64,000 nucleotides of DNA from Candidatus Woesearchaeota archaeon (GCA_019323015.1 JAHWHY010000005.1:27280-91279), one strand, 5' to 3'; shown: positions 8,059 through 16,510, numbered from the stretch's first letter. Made by a program: numbers and translations. The notes: a model not told the origin generated them from the sequence alone.

Positions 8059-8597
8059 TATCTTAATTCTCCTCTTCGTTTTTCAAGCCATCTGTATACG
8101 GGTGTGTGCAAGCTTCCACTAAGCAATGATTCTATTGCTCTTCTTGCCAGCACAAGCGCGTCAAACGGGCCTATGATTCCTATTGTCTTTCCATAGACGC
8201 AGATGTTTGTTCCAGTTAATTCTTCTAGTGTTGCTCTGGATTTTCCTTCCTGTCCTATTACTCTTCCTTTTAGTCTTTCTGCGTCTTTTTTTGTTTTTGC
8301 ATATTCATTGATGTTGATCATGTCAAAGCCGTAATCAACTTTTAATAATGATTTTGCAATGTCTGGATTGAATCCTCTGCCAATTGCCCGTACTATCTCT
8401 CTTGCAGTGTATACTTTTAGTGCTTCTTTGCCTGTTATTGTGACGTCTCCTTCTTTTGAGTCGACTGTTATCTGGATGTTGAGTGTTTTTTCTAGTTGTT
8501 TTTTTTCTTCGCCTTTTTTGCCTATTAGCACTGCAACTCTTTCTTTGGGTATCTTCAATATGTATTCAAATTCTTCTGTTTGGTTTTGTTTAGGCAT
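8058..8597 (-). CDS. KH-domain ribosome assembly protein (Pno1/Dim2-like)
   Basis: A 179-residue protein with two KH-type RNA-binding modules: IPKERVAVLIGKKGEEKKQLE near residues 15-40, and GRVIGQEGKSRATLEELTG near residues 110-130 with the GxxG loop. The ending NICVYGKTIGIIGPF...ARRAIESLL is characteristic of the archaeal Pno1/Dim2 homologue that helps mature the small ribosomal subunit. Its position next to rio1 and upstream of topoisomerase VI is a familiar archaeal neighbourhood. Confidence 0.85.
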   Translation of the reverse strand: MPKQNQTEEFEYILKIPKERVAVLIGKKGEEKKQLEKTLNIQITVDSKEGDVTITGKEALKVYTAREIVRAIGRGFNPDIAKSLLKVDYGFDMININEYAKTKKDAERLKGRVIGQEGKSRATLEELTGTNICVYGKTIGIIGPFDALVLARRAIESLLSGSLHTPVYRWLEKRRGELR

Positions 8598-8636
8598 ATT
8601 TTAAAGAAAATGCGTCAATTTTAAAAATCTGATGGT

Positions 8637-9338
8637 TTAACGCATTATTTTTTTCTTTATTTCTTCACTCTCTGCTTTTACGCCTCTTTTTTTGAAAAAA
8701 TTACATATGTTATTTATATCTCTTTCTAAATAAGTTATTGCATTTGGGTCTTCAAGCGGTGTTGCTTGGGACATGTCGATGAAAACTGGTTTTTCTTTGT
8801 AATTTAATATGTTAAAGTGGCTTAAGTCTGCGTGCACAAGCCCTGCTTTATATAATTTTCTTATTCCCAGAATAACAGTATCAAAGAATTTTTTCTTGTT
8901 TTTTGGCAAATCATCTTTTATTTTTAATGCAGGTTCTTCATCTCCTATGTATTCCATTACTAATATATTATACAGGCAGGTTATTGGTGTCGGCACTCTT
9001 ACTCCTGCCTCTCTTGCTTTCAAGAGATTCCTGTACTCTCTCTGTGCCCAGGCAAATACTGTTTTTCTTCTTTGTTTTTTGACGTTTGGGAATCTTGGGT
9101 CAAATTTGATGTAATCATACATTCTGTTGAAATCACATGTCTGCAGCCGGTATATTTTCACAACCACTCTTTTTCTGCCTTTTAGTGCTGTGAATACATT
9201 TGCTTCTTTGCCTATGAATATTGGGCTCTCCAGGCCATCAAAATACCCTTGAGAAATCAGCTTGAATAGGTTTCTTTCTGTAAAAGAGTCAAATACGTTT
9301 TTCAGGGTCTTGAATTTCTCTCTTGTTATTTTAGGCAT
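8637..9338 (-). CDS. rio1: RIO1 family serine kinase/ATPase
   Basis: Atypical protein kinase of 233 residues. Visible elements are the phosphate loop FIGKEANVFTAL, the ATP-contacting Lys in VVVKIYRL, the catalytic loop HADLSHFNIL and the metal-binding FIDMSQATP, all typical of RIO1. RIO1 acts in late maturation of the small ribosomal subunit, which fits the neighbouring KH protein. A TATA-like TAATATATAT about 25 nt before the ATG suggests a short or leaderless message. Confidence 0.9.
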   Translation of the reverse strand: MPKITREKFKTLKNVFDSFTERNLFKLISQGYFDGLESPIFIGKEANVFTALKGRKRVVVKIYRLQTCDFNRMYDYIKFDPRFPNVKKQRRKTVFAWAQREYRNLLKAREAGVRVPTPITCLYNILVMEYIGDEEPALKIKDDLPKNKKKFFDTVILGIRKLYKAGLVHADLSHFNILNYKEKPVFIDMSQATPLEDPNAITYLERDINNICNFFKKRGVKAESEEIKKKIMR

Positions 9339-9440
9339 GTTCTGGCTTTAAATCAGGGAATATATATTACTTTCCCCGTAATCCCGCCTTGAACCCTTGA
9401 AATGCCTGTTTTAGGCGGTTTTAGCCCTTAAACCACAAGC

Positions 9441-9448
9441 TTTATATA
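9441..9448 (+). promoter_or_regulatory. TATA box for the dnaG leader / RNA candidate
   Basis: TTTATATA, about 27 nt before the GC-rich segment that begins near 9471, the usual archaeal TATA-to-start distance. The start site itself is inferred. Confidence 0.6.
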
Positions 9449-9470
9449 GTTCTATGCCATTGTAAAATAC

Positions 9471-9563
9471 TAGGCCGTTTAATGCCCGTCACGAGAGTAC
9501 CCACGGGAGCTAACGGTAAAACCAAGCAATGAGCTTGGGGGTTAGTGTTGCGGGCTACAGGCC
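9471..9563 (+). ncRNA. candidate structured RNA of unknown class
   Basis: A GC-rich island in an AT-rich spacer. Outer GGCC (9473-9476) can pair with GGCC (9560-9563), and GCCCG (9484-9488) with CGGGC (9551-9555). Inside, CTAAC/GTTAG and CCAAGC/GCTTGG form a hairpin capped by AATGA; alternatively CCCGT pairs locally with ACGGG. An ACA triplet follows the CGGGC arm, as in H/ACA guide RNAs, but the pocket sizes fit poorly. It could be a free RNA or a long 5' leader of dnaG. I do not recognise the class. Confidence 0.4.
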
Positions 9564-9591
9564 GAGATTATAATCATTAAATAAAATCAAT

Positions 9592-9721
9592 AGAACAAGT
9601 TCAATTTCATTCATTGTTCATCATTTGAAAAATGAAAATACACAGGTTTATTTCAGATTGGATGTGTTAAAATACGCTAGTTAGAGCAATAGAGCTCTAT
9701 TCAACGGTTTGAACTTGTTCT
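9592..9721 (+). repeat. 13-bp inverted repeat enclosing about 100 nt before dnaG
   Basis: AGAACAAGTTCAA (9592-9604) is exactly complementary to TTGAACTTGTTCT (9709-9721). The enclosed part has a second possible hairpin (TTTCATT/AATGAAA) and a perfect 14-nt palindrome AATAGAGCTCTATT (9688-9701). The right arm ends 21 nt before the dnaG ATG. It may fold in the dnaG leader or be a small dispersed element. Confidence 0.6.
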
Positions 9722-9742
9722 TAGAGAATTGGAGGGGTTAAA

Positions 9743-11014
9743 ATGGCTAAAATAAGCCCGGTATCATCTAAATACATCGTTAATGCAACTATAGAGATTG
9801 AGGGAGTTGTTGACAGGCCTGACGTGATTGGCGCGATTTTCGGCCAGACAGAGGGTTTGTTAGGAGCAGATCTAGAGCTTAGGGAGCTTCAGCGTTCTGG
9901 AAGGATTGGAAGGATTGAAGTTAATGTAGATACTAGGTCTGGTAAGACTCAAGGAAGTATTGTTATACCAAGTTCTTTGGACAAGGCTGAGACAGCTATT
10001 GTTGCAGCTGCATTAGAGGTTATCCAGAGGATTGGTCCTTGCAACGCTAAGATTAAGGTTAAAGAGATTGAGGACGTTAGGATCAGCAAGCGTAACTTTG
10101 TTGTTGAGAGAGCTAAAGCCCTGCTTAAGACCCTTATGGATCAGCAGATGCCAGACTCACAAGAGCTTGCAGATGAGGTTGCTCACTCTGTCAGGATCAT
10201 GGAGGTCCAGGAGTATGGCAGGGAGCGGCTTCCAGCCGGCCCTATGATTGATGAATCAGATGAGATCCTCGTTGTAGAGGGTCGTGCAGATGTTCTTAAC
10301 TTGCTGAAGCATGGCTTCAAGAACGCGATTGCCATGAACGGCACAAGCTGTCCTCAGACAATCATTGACTTGAGCAGGAAAAAGGAAGTCATTGCTTTTG
10401 TTGATGGTGACCGCGGCGGCAACTTGATTATCAAGGAGTTGATTAATGTTGGCGAGATTGATTTCGTGACAAAAGCTCCTGATGGCAAGGAAGTTGAAGA
10501 GCTGACAAAGAAAGAGCTTCACAAGGCTCTGCGTTCCAAGATAACTCTTGAGCAGGCTAAGATGGAGCTTAACAGCGTGGACACTTCTGAATCAATCAAG
10601 AGACCTATTTTTGCAAGCAGGCGTCCGCAGCATCAGCAGCAAAGAAGGCCTATTCATCAGATGAGCAGGCCTGCTGCTTCAAGGCCGCATTCTAATAGGC
10701 CTGCACCAGCTCCAGCTGCACTTAGGGCTGATGAAAAAAGCAAGTTCAAGAGCATGCTTGAAAATCTTATTGGCACAAAAGGCGCGTATATCTTGGATAA
10801 CAGCCTGAATGTTCTTGGAAAGGTTCCTTTCACAGAGCTTGCAACAACATTGAAGAGCCTTAATGCAGGTGTTTATGCTGTTGTTTTTGACGGCTCTGCA
10901 GACAGGAATATTATTGAGGTTGCTTCACGTGCTAATGTCAAGCACATTGTTGCTATGAATAGTGCTGTGAATAATGCAAGAGGCATTAACATCGTTACTG
11001 TTAATGATCTTTAA
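9743..11014 (+). CDS. dnaG: archaeal DnaG primase-like protein
   Basis: A 423-residue Toprim protein of the archaeal DnaG family, known from other archaea both as a primase and as an exosome component. The N-terminal archaeal-specific region (IVNATIEIEGVVDRPDVIG) precedes the Toprim core, with Glu179 in LVVEGRADV and Asp221/Asp223 in AFVDGDRGG. Residues about 283-325 are a Gln/Arg/Pro/Ala-rich linker, and a conserved C-terminal domain follows. A strong GGAGGGG lies 8 nt before the ATG. Its long structured leader is described separately. Confidence 0.92.
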   Translation: MAKISPVSSKYIVNATIEIEGVVDRPDVIGAIFGQTEGLLGADLELRELQRSGRIGRIEVNVDTRSGKTQGSIVIPSSLDKAETAIVAAALEVIQRIGPCNAKIKVKEIEDVRISKRNFVVERAKALLKTLMDQQMPDSQELADEVAHSVRIMEVQEYGRERLPAGPMIDESDEILVVEGRADVLNLLKHGFKNAIAMNGTSCPQTIIDLSRKKEVIAFVDGDRGGNLIIKELINVGEIDFVTKAPDGKEVEELTKKELHKALRSKITLEQAKMELNSVDTSESIKRPIFASRRPQHQQQRRPIHQMSRPAASRPHSNRPAPAPAALRADEKSKFKSMLENLIGTKGAYILDNSLNVLGKVPFTELATTLKSLNAGVYAVVFDGSADRNIIEVASRANVKHIVAMNSAVNNARGINIVTVNDL

Positions 11015-11031
11015 TTTTTTTCTTTTTTAAA

Positions 11032-11412
11032 ATGGTTGAAATAATTGAAGAATTAAAAAAGTTGGTTGAAGAGCACGCCCTTGGGTTTGCAACAATTGAC
11101 GCGTCTGGAAAACCGCACAATATTGCAGTGGGCGATGTTAAAGTTGTTTCTAAAAACCAGTTAATAATTGGAGATGTATATCTTGTTGAAACCATTAAAA
11201 ATATTCAAAAGAATAATAGTGTATCTTTAGTTGTCTGGAACAAGGGGTGGGAAGAGAATTGTATTGGATATGAATTACAAGGAACAGCAGAGCATTTTTC
11301 TGAAGGCGAATGGGTTGAAAAAGCCAAAAAGATTCATGAAGGATTCCCTGTTAAGGGGGCGATTATTGTTACACTAAACAAAATTAAAAAATTAGCTGTC
11401 GGCAATCCATAG
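11032..11412 (+). CDS. pyridoxamine 5'-phosphate oxidase-like FMN-binding protein
   Basis: A 126-residue split-barrel protein. The start HALGFATIDASGKPHNIAVG and the pattern of alternating strands resemble the PNPOx-like flavin-binding family (archaeal general stress or flavoredoxin-like members). It follows dnaG by 17 nt on the same strand. Many relatives bind FMN or F420 without a known substrate, so only the fold family is claimed. Confidence 0.7.
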   Translation: MVEIIEELKKLVEEHALGFATIDASGKPHNIAVGDVKVVSKNQLIIGDVYLVETIKNIQKNNSVSLVVWNKGWEENCIGYELQGTAEHFSEGEWVEKAKKIHEGFPVKGAIIVTLNKIKKLAVGNP

Positions 11413-11471
11413 TTTTACTTAACATTTTTATACCAGTTCTGTATTTTACTCTAATAAAAAGAGGTTAGAGT

Positions 11472-12815
11472 ATGGTTTATGAGATTGTTCTTGGCAGGGA
11501 AGAGAAAGACAAGGATAAGTGGGGCACTGAAGGTTCTGTTCTGATAGGAAAACAGTATGTTAAGATGGGTCAGGTTACTACTTTATCTCAGCCTGTTTAT
11601 CTTGATTTAAACAAGGCCCACGTCTTGTTTGTTTGCGGCAAGAGGGGTTCTGGAAAGTCTTATGCTATGGGTGTTATTGCAGAGGGTATTGCTAATCTTG
11701 ATCCTAAGTTCAGGGATAAATTGTCTGTTTTGATGCTTGATACTATGGGTATTTACTGGACTATGAAGTATGCGAATCATCAGGATGAGCAGTTGTTGAA
11801 AGAGTGGGGTTTTGAGGGCAAGGCTATTGATAATGTAAGGATTTTCACTCCTGCTGGTTATTTCAAGGAGTATAAGGATAAAGGGATTCCTACTGATTTT
11901 CCTTTTGCTATTAATCCTGCAGAGCTTGCTCCTGAGGATTGGAACCTGACTTTTGATATTGGTGCCAATGATCCTATGGCTGTTTTTATTGAGCGTATTG
12001 TCTTGACTCTTAAAAAAGAAAAAGATGCTTATGATATTCCTGATATTCTTGAAGCAATGGAGTCTGATGAGAGAGAGGAAAAGCAGGTTAAGAATGCAGC
12101 GATTAATCGCTTTAAGGCTGTTCAGCGGTGGGGTGTTTTTTCTAAGGATGCTACTCCTATGAAAGAGCTGGCTAAGGCAGGCACAGTTAATATTCTTGAT
12201 TTAAGTCCTTATGCTGTTATGGCAGGTGGCTGGAAGATTAAGCATTTGGTCATGGGCGTTGTTTGTGAAAAGATGTTTATTGAAAGAATGGTTGTGAGAA
12301 AAGGGGAAGAGTTTTCTTCTATTCGTTCTGCTGTTCATTATATTACTGAAGAGCCTTCAGCAGAAGAAGCTAAGCTAAAGGCTCTGGAGATGCCTATTGT
12401 ATGGATAATGATTGATGAAGCGCATGAGTTCCTTCCTAGAGAAGGAAAGACTGCTGCGAGTAATGCTTTAATTACTTTGTTAAGAGAAGGCAGGCAGCCT
12501 GGTGTTGCTTTGGTTCTTGCTACTCAACAGCCGGGAAAGATTCATACTGACGCAATGACTCAGTCTGATATTATTCTTGCTCACAGGTTAACTGCTAAAG
12601 TGGATACAGATGCCTTGGGTGCTTTGCTGCAGAGTTATTTGAGAACTGGTCTTGATCAGGCTCTTGAGAATCTGCCTAAGGTTGCTGGTGCTTGCTTGGC
12701 TGTTGATGATGTTAATGAAAGGATGTATCCTATGCGTATAAGGCCTAGATTTAGCTGGCACGGTGGTAGTGCTCCGAATATTATAAAAGAAAAGAAAAAA
12801 ATATTTGAATTCTAG
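11472..12815 (+). CDS. HerA-like ATPase (DUF87/FtsK-HerA superfamily)
   Basis: A 447-residue P-loop ATPase. Walker A is GKRGSGKS at residues 56-63, Walker B is VWIMIDEAHEF near residue 316, and a sensor-like LATQQP and arginine-containing C-terminal segment follow. This matches HerA-type hexameric DNA translocases. No NurA nuclease partner is adjacent, so a role in DNA end resection is not demonstrated. Its stop overlaps the convergent lipoprotein gene by 4 nt. Confidence 0.8.
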   Translation: MVYEIVLGREEKDKDKWGTEGSVLIGKQYVKMGQVTTLSQPVYLDLNKAHVLFVCGKRGSGKSYAMGVIAEGIANLDPKFRDKLSVLMLDTMGIYWTMKYANHQDEQLLKEWGFEGKAIDNVRIFTPAGYFKEYKDKGIPTDFPFAINPAELAPEDWNLTFDIGANDPMAVFIERIVLTLKKEKDAYDIPDILEAMESDEREEKQVKNAAINRFKAVQRWGVFSKDATPMKELAKAGTVNILDLSPYAVMAGGWKIKHLVMGVVCEKMFIERMVVRKGEEFSSIRSAVHYITEEPSAEEAKLKALEMPIVWIMIDEAHEFLPREGKTAASNALITLLREGRQPGVALVLATQQPGKIHTDAMTQSDIILAHRLTAKVDTDALGALLQSYLRTGLDQALENLPKVAGACLAVDDVNERMYPMRIRPRFSWHGGSAPNIIKEKKKIFEF

Positions 12816-13666
12816 TCAGTTGAGTCTTCTTCTGGTGCCTCTGTGAAAGCAGGCAGAACGTCTTCTTCTTTTAGTGAGTTGAATTGGACGTTTGTGAACT
12901 GGTAGAATTCTTCATTGTCTTCTGGATCGATTATTTTTATTTGCAGTGGCACGCCGTATGTTTCATCAAGCCACATTTCAACTTTATTTTCTCCTTTTGG
13001 ATACTCTATTTTCAATGCACTTCTTTTGTCAACAATCTCTGGCCCGTCTATTTTTGCTTCAGCAGATATGTCTGACAGCCATTCATATGGTGTTTTTCTT
13101 CTGTAGTCATCATAGTTTGCGTTGAATATTTTCTTTGTATTGTCTGTGTTTGTCGAAATGCATCTTCTTTGGTGTTCGCATCTTCCTGTTGCTGTTTTTA
13201 GTGAGTCATCTAGGTATACTGTGTCAAAGTAGTCATCAACAACATAGTAGTTGTCTTCGTATAGTTTTACCTTGATTTTGTCTCCTAGGACGTGATATGT
13301 GTCCAGGAATCTGCCTTCGTTTTCAGGGCTTCCGTACAGATAGCTCATGCTTTTGAGCTTGGTGTTTGCCGCGTCTATTTTTGATTGTATTGCCTCTGGC
13401 AGGTTTGCGGCTGCTTTTGTTTCTGTTTTTTTGTCTGTGTCTTTTGTTTCTGTTTTAGGCGCGGTTTCTTTGGTTTCTTCTTTTGTTTTTTCTTTTTTTG
13501 GTTCTATTACTTTTTCTTCAACAGTGTCTTTTTCTGCTGGTGCTTCTTTAGTATCATCCTCTTTTTCAGTTGTATTGTCTTTTTCTTCTGCTGTTTCCAT
13601 TGGTGCGCAGGCTACCAATAATGCTAGCAAAAGTATTGCTGCTGTAAGCAAATATGCTTTTTTCAT
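12812..13666 (-). CDS. lipoprotein with acidic/basic linker, function unknown
   Basis: The N-terminus has a hydrophobic signal ending in the lipobox-like LLVAC, so it is probably exported and lipid-anchored. Residues about 22-95 are a Glu/Lys/Thr-rich low-complexity tether. The C-terminal 190 residues are beta-rich and contain a CEHQRRC pair of cysteines that could form a disulfide outside the cell. The layout resembles LolA-like or outer-surface folds, but I do not recognise a family. Confidence 0.6.
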   Translation of the reverse strand: MKKAYLLTAAILLLALLVACAPMETAEEKDNTTEKEDDTKEAPAEKDTVEEKVIEPKKEKTKEETKETAPKTETKDTDKKTETKAAANLPEAIQSKIDAANTKLKSMSYLYGSPENEGRFLDTYHVLGDKIKVKLYEDNYYVVDDYFDTVYLDDSLKTATGRCEHQRRCISTNTDNTKKIFNANYDDYRRKTPYEWLSDISAEAKIDGPEIVDKRSALKIEYPKGENKVEMWLDETYGVPLQIKIIDPEDNEEFYQFTNVQFNSLKEEDVLPAFTEAPEEDSTD

Positions 13667-13681
13667 TTTTTTCTCCCCCGC

Positions 13682-13888
13682 TTATTTTTTCTTTTTCTTG
13701 TAAGTTGGCAGTACTGGTCTTGATTGTGTCATGGAAACTAGTGTTGCTACAACCATTATTAGGAACACCAGCCCAAACGCAAATGCCCAGTTTAGTGAGT
13801 ATTTAGGTATGTATATCACTGATATTAAGAATCCTACTATTCCTGCCAGCATAAAGGATGATTTTAGTGGTGCTGCTCTCCAAGGCAT
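13682..13888 (-). CDS. small two-helix membrane protein
   Basis: A 68-residue protein with two predicted membrane segments (about residues 12-29 and 34-54) and a Lys-rich C-terminus (YKKKKK). It precedes the lipoprotein gene on the same strand by 15 nt, and a GAGG-type ribosome binding site lies upstream of the ATG. No family is recognised. Confidence 0.6.
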   Translation of the reverse strand: MPWRAAPLKSSFMLAGIVGFLISVIYIPKYSLNWAFAFGLVFLIMVVATLVSMTQSRPVLPTYKKKKK

Positions 13889-13975
13889 TGTTCTTACCTC
13901 CTCTTGTTTTGTATAACATATATGAATTTATATTATTTTCTATTTCTTGGCTTTTGCTTTTGCAAAAGTCAAGCT

Positions 13976-14016
13976 TAGTAAACTTGCCTAATTGCCATAT
14001 ATCCGCAAGTTTACTA
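13976..14016 (-). terminator. hairpin at the trpS 3' end
   Basis: TAGTAAACTTGC (13976-13987) and GCAAGTTTACTA (14005-14016) form a perfect 12-bp stem with a 17-nt loop. The trpS stop codon (14014-14016) lies within the right arm. It may mark the 3' end of the transcript or protect it; no long T-run follows directly, so classical termination is not certain. Confidence 0.45.
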
Positions 14017-15105
14017 TTGGAATTTGATGAAATTGAGCTTGTTTACTCCTTTTTTGGCTTTTTTGAGTTTTGCCTCAAAGTCTTCCATGAATTCTGTCAT
14101 TAGTTCGCAGGCTTTTTGCTTGTCTTCTCCGCAGAGTATTTTTCCTGTTTTGCAGTTTTGGAATATCTTGTCTAGTTCTTTGTCATCTTCTATTAAGTGC
14201 TGTTTGAACATCTCAAATATCATACATTGTTCTGGCTGGCCTCCGATTTTTCTTTGTTCATCTACTGTTTCTCTTCCGCCTGTTTTTGCTCTTTTTAGTT
14301 TTTTTGTGACTTCTTTTATGTCTTCTGGCAGGTCTATGTTTCCGCTTGGCCTTGATTTGGACATCTTGATTGCACCGTCCAGGGATGGTGTGAATTTGTG
14401 GTAGATTGAGCTTACTGGCACAAATCCGTGTTTTGATTTGACTCTGGATACTACGTCTCTTGCCAGTCTTATGTGCGGGTCTTGGTCTATGCCTATTGGT
14501 ATGATTCCTGGCATCTTTTTCTTGAACTGCGGATAAAGAACATCTCCTACTTGCGTGACTGCTGCCATTATTCTTCCAGGGTCTGCATCTCCGTATATTG
14601 CTTTGAATTCATTTAATGTTATTTTTTTGGCAAATTCATAAGCCATGTTCATTACGTCTTTATTTTCTGATTGGAAGTAGAATATTGTTTTTTCAGGGTC
14701 TAGTCCTAGTGCTATGTATGCTGGTATGTGAAAGTCCATTGCTCTCTGTCTTGCCTGCTCTAGTGTGACGCCTCTTGTTGATGCTGCTTCTAGGTCTGCA
14801 ACTAAGATGTATGTTTCTGCTCCATGGTCCTGGAAATATTTGAGGTTTTCAACAACCATTTTGTTGCCAAAGTGTATTTTATCGCCTGTTGGCATTATTC
14901 CTGTGAGTGCGTAGAATGGTTTTTTCTTTTTAATGCAGTCTGCGATTATTTTGAGGTCTCTTCCTGCAAATACTACTCCTCTGCGCATCATCCTGTTTGG
15001 CTTGGGGAACATTGAACTATCAAAAACCTCTAGTCCAAAGTTCTTGACTATTTTCTCATAGTCATCCTCTAGTTCACTTCCCCATGGATCTATTATTTTT
15101 GTCAT
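14014..15105 (-). CDS. trpS: tryptophanyl-tRNA synthetase
   Basis: Class I aminoacyl-tRNA synthetase of 363 residues that charges tRNA-Trp. The start carries DPWGSE, typical of archaeal/eukaryotic TrpRS. The HIGH-type motif reads KIHFG (residues 76-80), and the KMSKS loop is intact in GAIKMSKSRPSG. Its first 32 nt overlap the end of the upstream RNA-binding protein gene, an unusually long overlap for this genome; no later start would keep the DPWG segment. Confidence 0.95.
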   Translation of the reverse strand: MTKIIDPWGSELEDDYEKIVKNFGLEVFDSSMFPKPNRMMRRGVVFAGRDLKIIADCIKKKKPFYALTGIMPTGDKIHFGNKMVVENLKYFQDHGAETYILVADLEAASTRGVTLEQARQRAMDFHIPAYIALGLDPEKTIFYFQSENKDVMNMAYEFAKKITLNEFKAIYGDADPGRIMAAVTQVGDVLYPQFKKKMPGIIPIGIDQDPHIRLARDVVSRVKSKHGFVPVSSIYHKFTPSLDGAIKMSKSRPSGNIDLPEDIKEVTKKLKRAKTGGRETVDEQRKIGGQPEQCMIFEMFKQHLIEDDKELDKIFQNCKTGKILCGEDKQKACELMTEFMEDFEAKLKKAKKGVNKLNFIKFQ

Positions 15106-15571
15106 GCTCTTGTTGTTCTACTTGTCCTTTTAATAATTTTTCGATTACCTTGAGTGCTTCCTCCCGTTTGCTTGGGAAGGATGCTATGTGCAGTTTTATG
15201 TGGAAGCAGTTGCCGCTGTCTGTGACTTCATACTTTCCGTTTAGCATTTTTTCTTTGTCTAATCTTATGAAGAAATGTTGGTGCGTATCTAGCCGTGATT
15301 CTTCCTGATCAAGCAGCAGTTCTTTCTGTTCTCTGGTTAATTTATTTAACAATTCCTTGGTAAAGGCATTTGTGTGTCTTGGCTTCTCCAGCTCTATTGT
15401 CAATATGACTATCTTTTTTTCCTCAAATCCTTTGGCAGTTTTTCTTTTGATAGGGATTTTTTCTTTCTCTAGATCTAATGGAATCAGGGATTCTAGGGCT
15501 GATTTGATTTCTTCAAGGTTTTCATCTTCTTTTACAAATACAGAAATAACTGCTTTGTTAAGGATTTTCAT
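15074..15571 (-). CDS. predicted RNA-binding protein (COG1325-like)
   Basis: A 165-residue protein whose start (KAVISVFVKEDENLEEIKSAL) and central block (EKPRHTNAFTKELLNKLT) followed by FFIRLDKEKM resemble the archaeal COG1325 family, annotated as RNA-binding and sometimes as exosome-associated. The function is not established. It overlaps the trpS start by 32 nt and has a Gln/Asn-rich tail. Confidence 0.65.
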   Translation of the reverse strand: MKILNKAVISVFVKEDENLEEIKSALESLIPLDLEKEKIPIKRKTAKGFEEKKIVILTIELEKPRHTNAFTKELLNKLTREQKELLLDQEESRLDTHQHFFIRLDKEKMLNGKYEVTDSGNCFHIKLHIASFPSKREEALKVIEKLLKGQVEQQEHDKNNRSMGK

Positions 15572-15601
15572 AAACTTCCTAAAAAAAGGTTATATTTATA
15601 T

Positions 15602-16510
15602 ATGTTTTCGATTTTTTCTGCCTGTATGAAGCATGCTTTTAAAGTGACGTTGTTTTTAGTGGCCTTATTTCTTGCAGCACAGATTATTGGCCTGGTTATC
15701 ACTAGCAAATATGTTAATGTTGAAGCAACAGCAGCTACTGGCGAGCTTTCCTGGAAGCCGCTTCCAAGCATTGCAGGTGTTGGCATTGAGCGCCCAGATA
15801 TTGCTCCTGAAAAATCCTTCTTGTATATTCTTGGTGCAATTATTATTGGTACACTCCTTATACTTGCATTGATTAAGTGGGGCAGAATTAATTTGTGGAA
15901 GCTCTGGTTTTTTGTTGCAGTTGTACTCTGTTTGCATGTTGCATTTTCTGCATTTATCTCTGCAAATATCTCTATAATCCTTGCACTTGTCTTGGGAATC
16001 TGGAAAGTGTATAAGCCTAATATTTACATTCATAACTTTACTGAATTGTTTATCTACAGTGGCCTTGCTGTGATTTTTGTTCCTGTGATGAATCTTTTTG
16101 CTGCTTTTGCTTTGATGATTTTACTGTCTTTTTATGACATGTATGCTGTCTGGAAGTCAAAGCACATGATTAGCATGGCAAAGTTTCAGACAAAGAGTGG
16201 TGTTTTTGCAGGTGTTCTTATGCCTTACAAGCTGAAAGCCCAAAAGAAAATTAAGGGCAGGAAAAAAGCAGGCAAAATCAGGACAGCTATTCTTGGCGGA
16301 GGAGACATTGGTTTTCCTTTGATTTTTACTGGCGTTGTTTTCAAGAGTGTTGGTTTTTATAATGCCTTGATTATTCCTTTTTTTGCTGCAGCTGCTCTGT
16401 TGCTTCTTTTGTTTATGGGCAAGAAAGACAGGTTTTATCCTGCAATGCCTTTCATAAGCGCAGGTTGTTTTGTTGGTTATCTTGTTATTTTGCTTATTTC
16501 TTTGATTTAG
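15602..16510 (+). CDS. presenilin-like A22 intramembrane aspartyl protease
   Basis: A 302-residue polytopic membrane protein with about nine hydrophobic segments. Both catalytic motifs of the presenilin/signal peptide peptidase family are present: FYD (Asp179) in one membrane helix and GGGD (Asp235) in the next, with the PAL-like segment YPAMPF near residue 282. Archaeal relatives cleave membrane-embedded peptides in vitro. The natural substrate is unknown. A hydrophilic Lys-rich loop separates the two catalytic helices. Confidence 0.85.
   Translation: MFSIFSACMKHAFKVTLFLVALFLAAQIIGLVITSKYVNVEATAATGELSWKPLPSIAGVGIERPDIAPEKSFLYILGAIIIGTLLILALIKWGRINLWKLWFFVAVVLCLHVAFSAFISANISIILALVLGIWKVYKPNIYIHNFTELFIYSGLAVIFVPVMNLFAAFALMILLSFYDMYAVWKSKHMISMAKFQTKSGVFAGVLMPYKLKAQKKIKGRKKAGKIRTAILGGGDIGFPLIFTGVVFKSVGFYNALIIPFFAAAALLLLLFMGKKDRFYPAMPFISAGCFVGYLVILLISLI

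Larger units (their letters stand above)
9339..9742. other. 404-nt intergenic region before dnaG
   Basis: No open reading frame is supported here. From left to right it holds the rio1 promoter (minus strand), a plus-strand TATA box at 9441-9448, a GC-rich segment with nested pairing (9471-9563), an AT-rich stretch, a 13-bp inverted repeat enclosing about 100 nt (9592-9721), and the dnaG ribosome binding site GGAGGGG before 9743. Confidence 0.7.

Noticed and set aside
9484..9492. GCCCGTCAC matching the 3' region of 16S rRNA
   Set aside because: Only nine bases agree and the surrounding conserved 16S sequence is absent; no rRNA gene is present.
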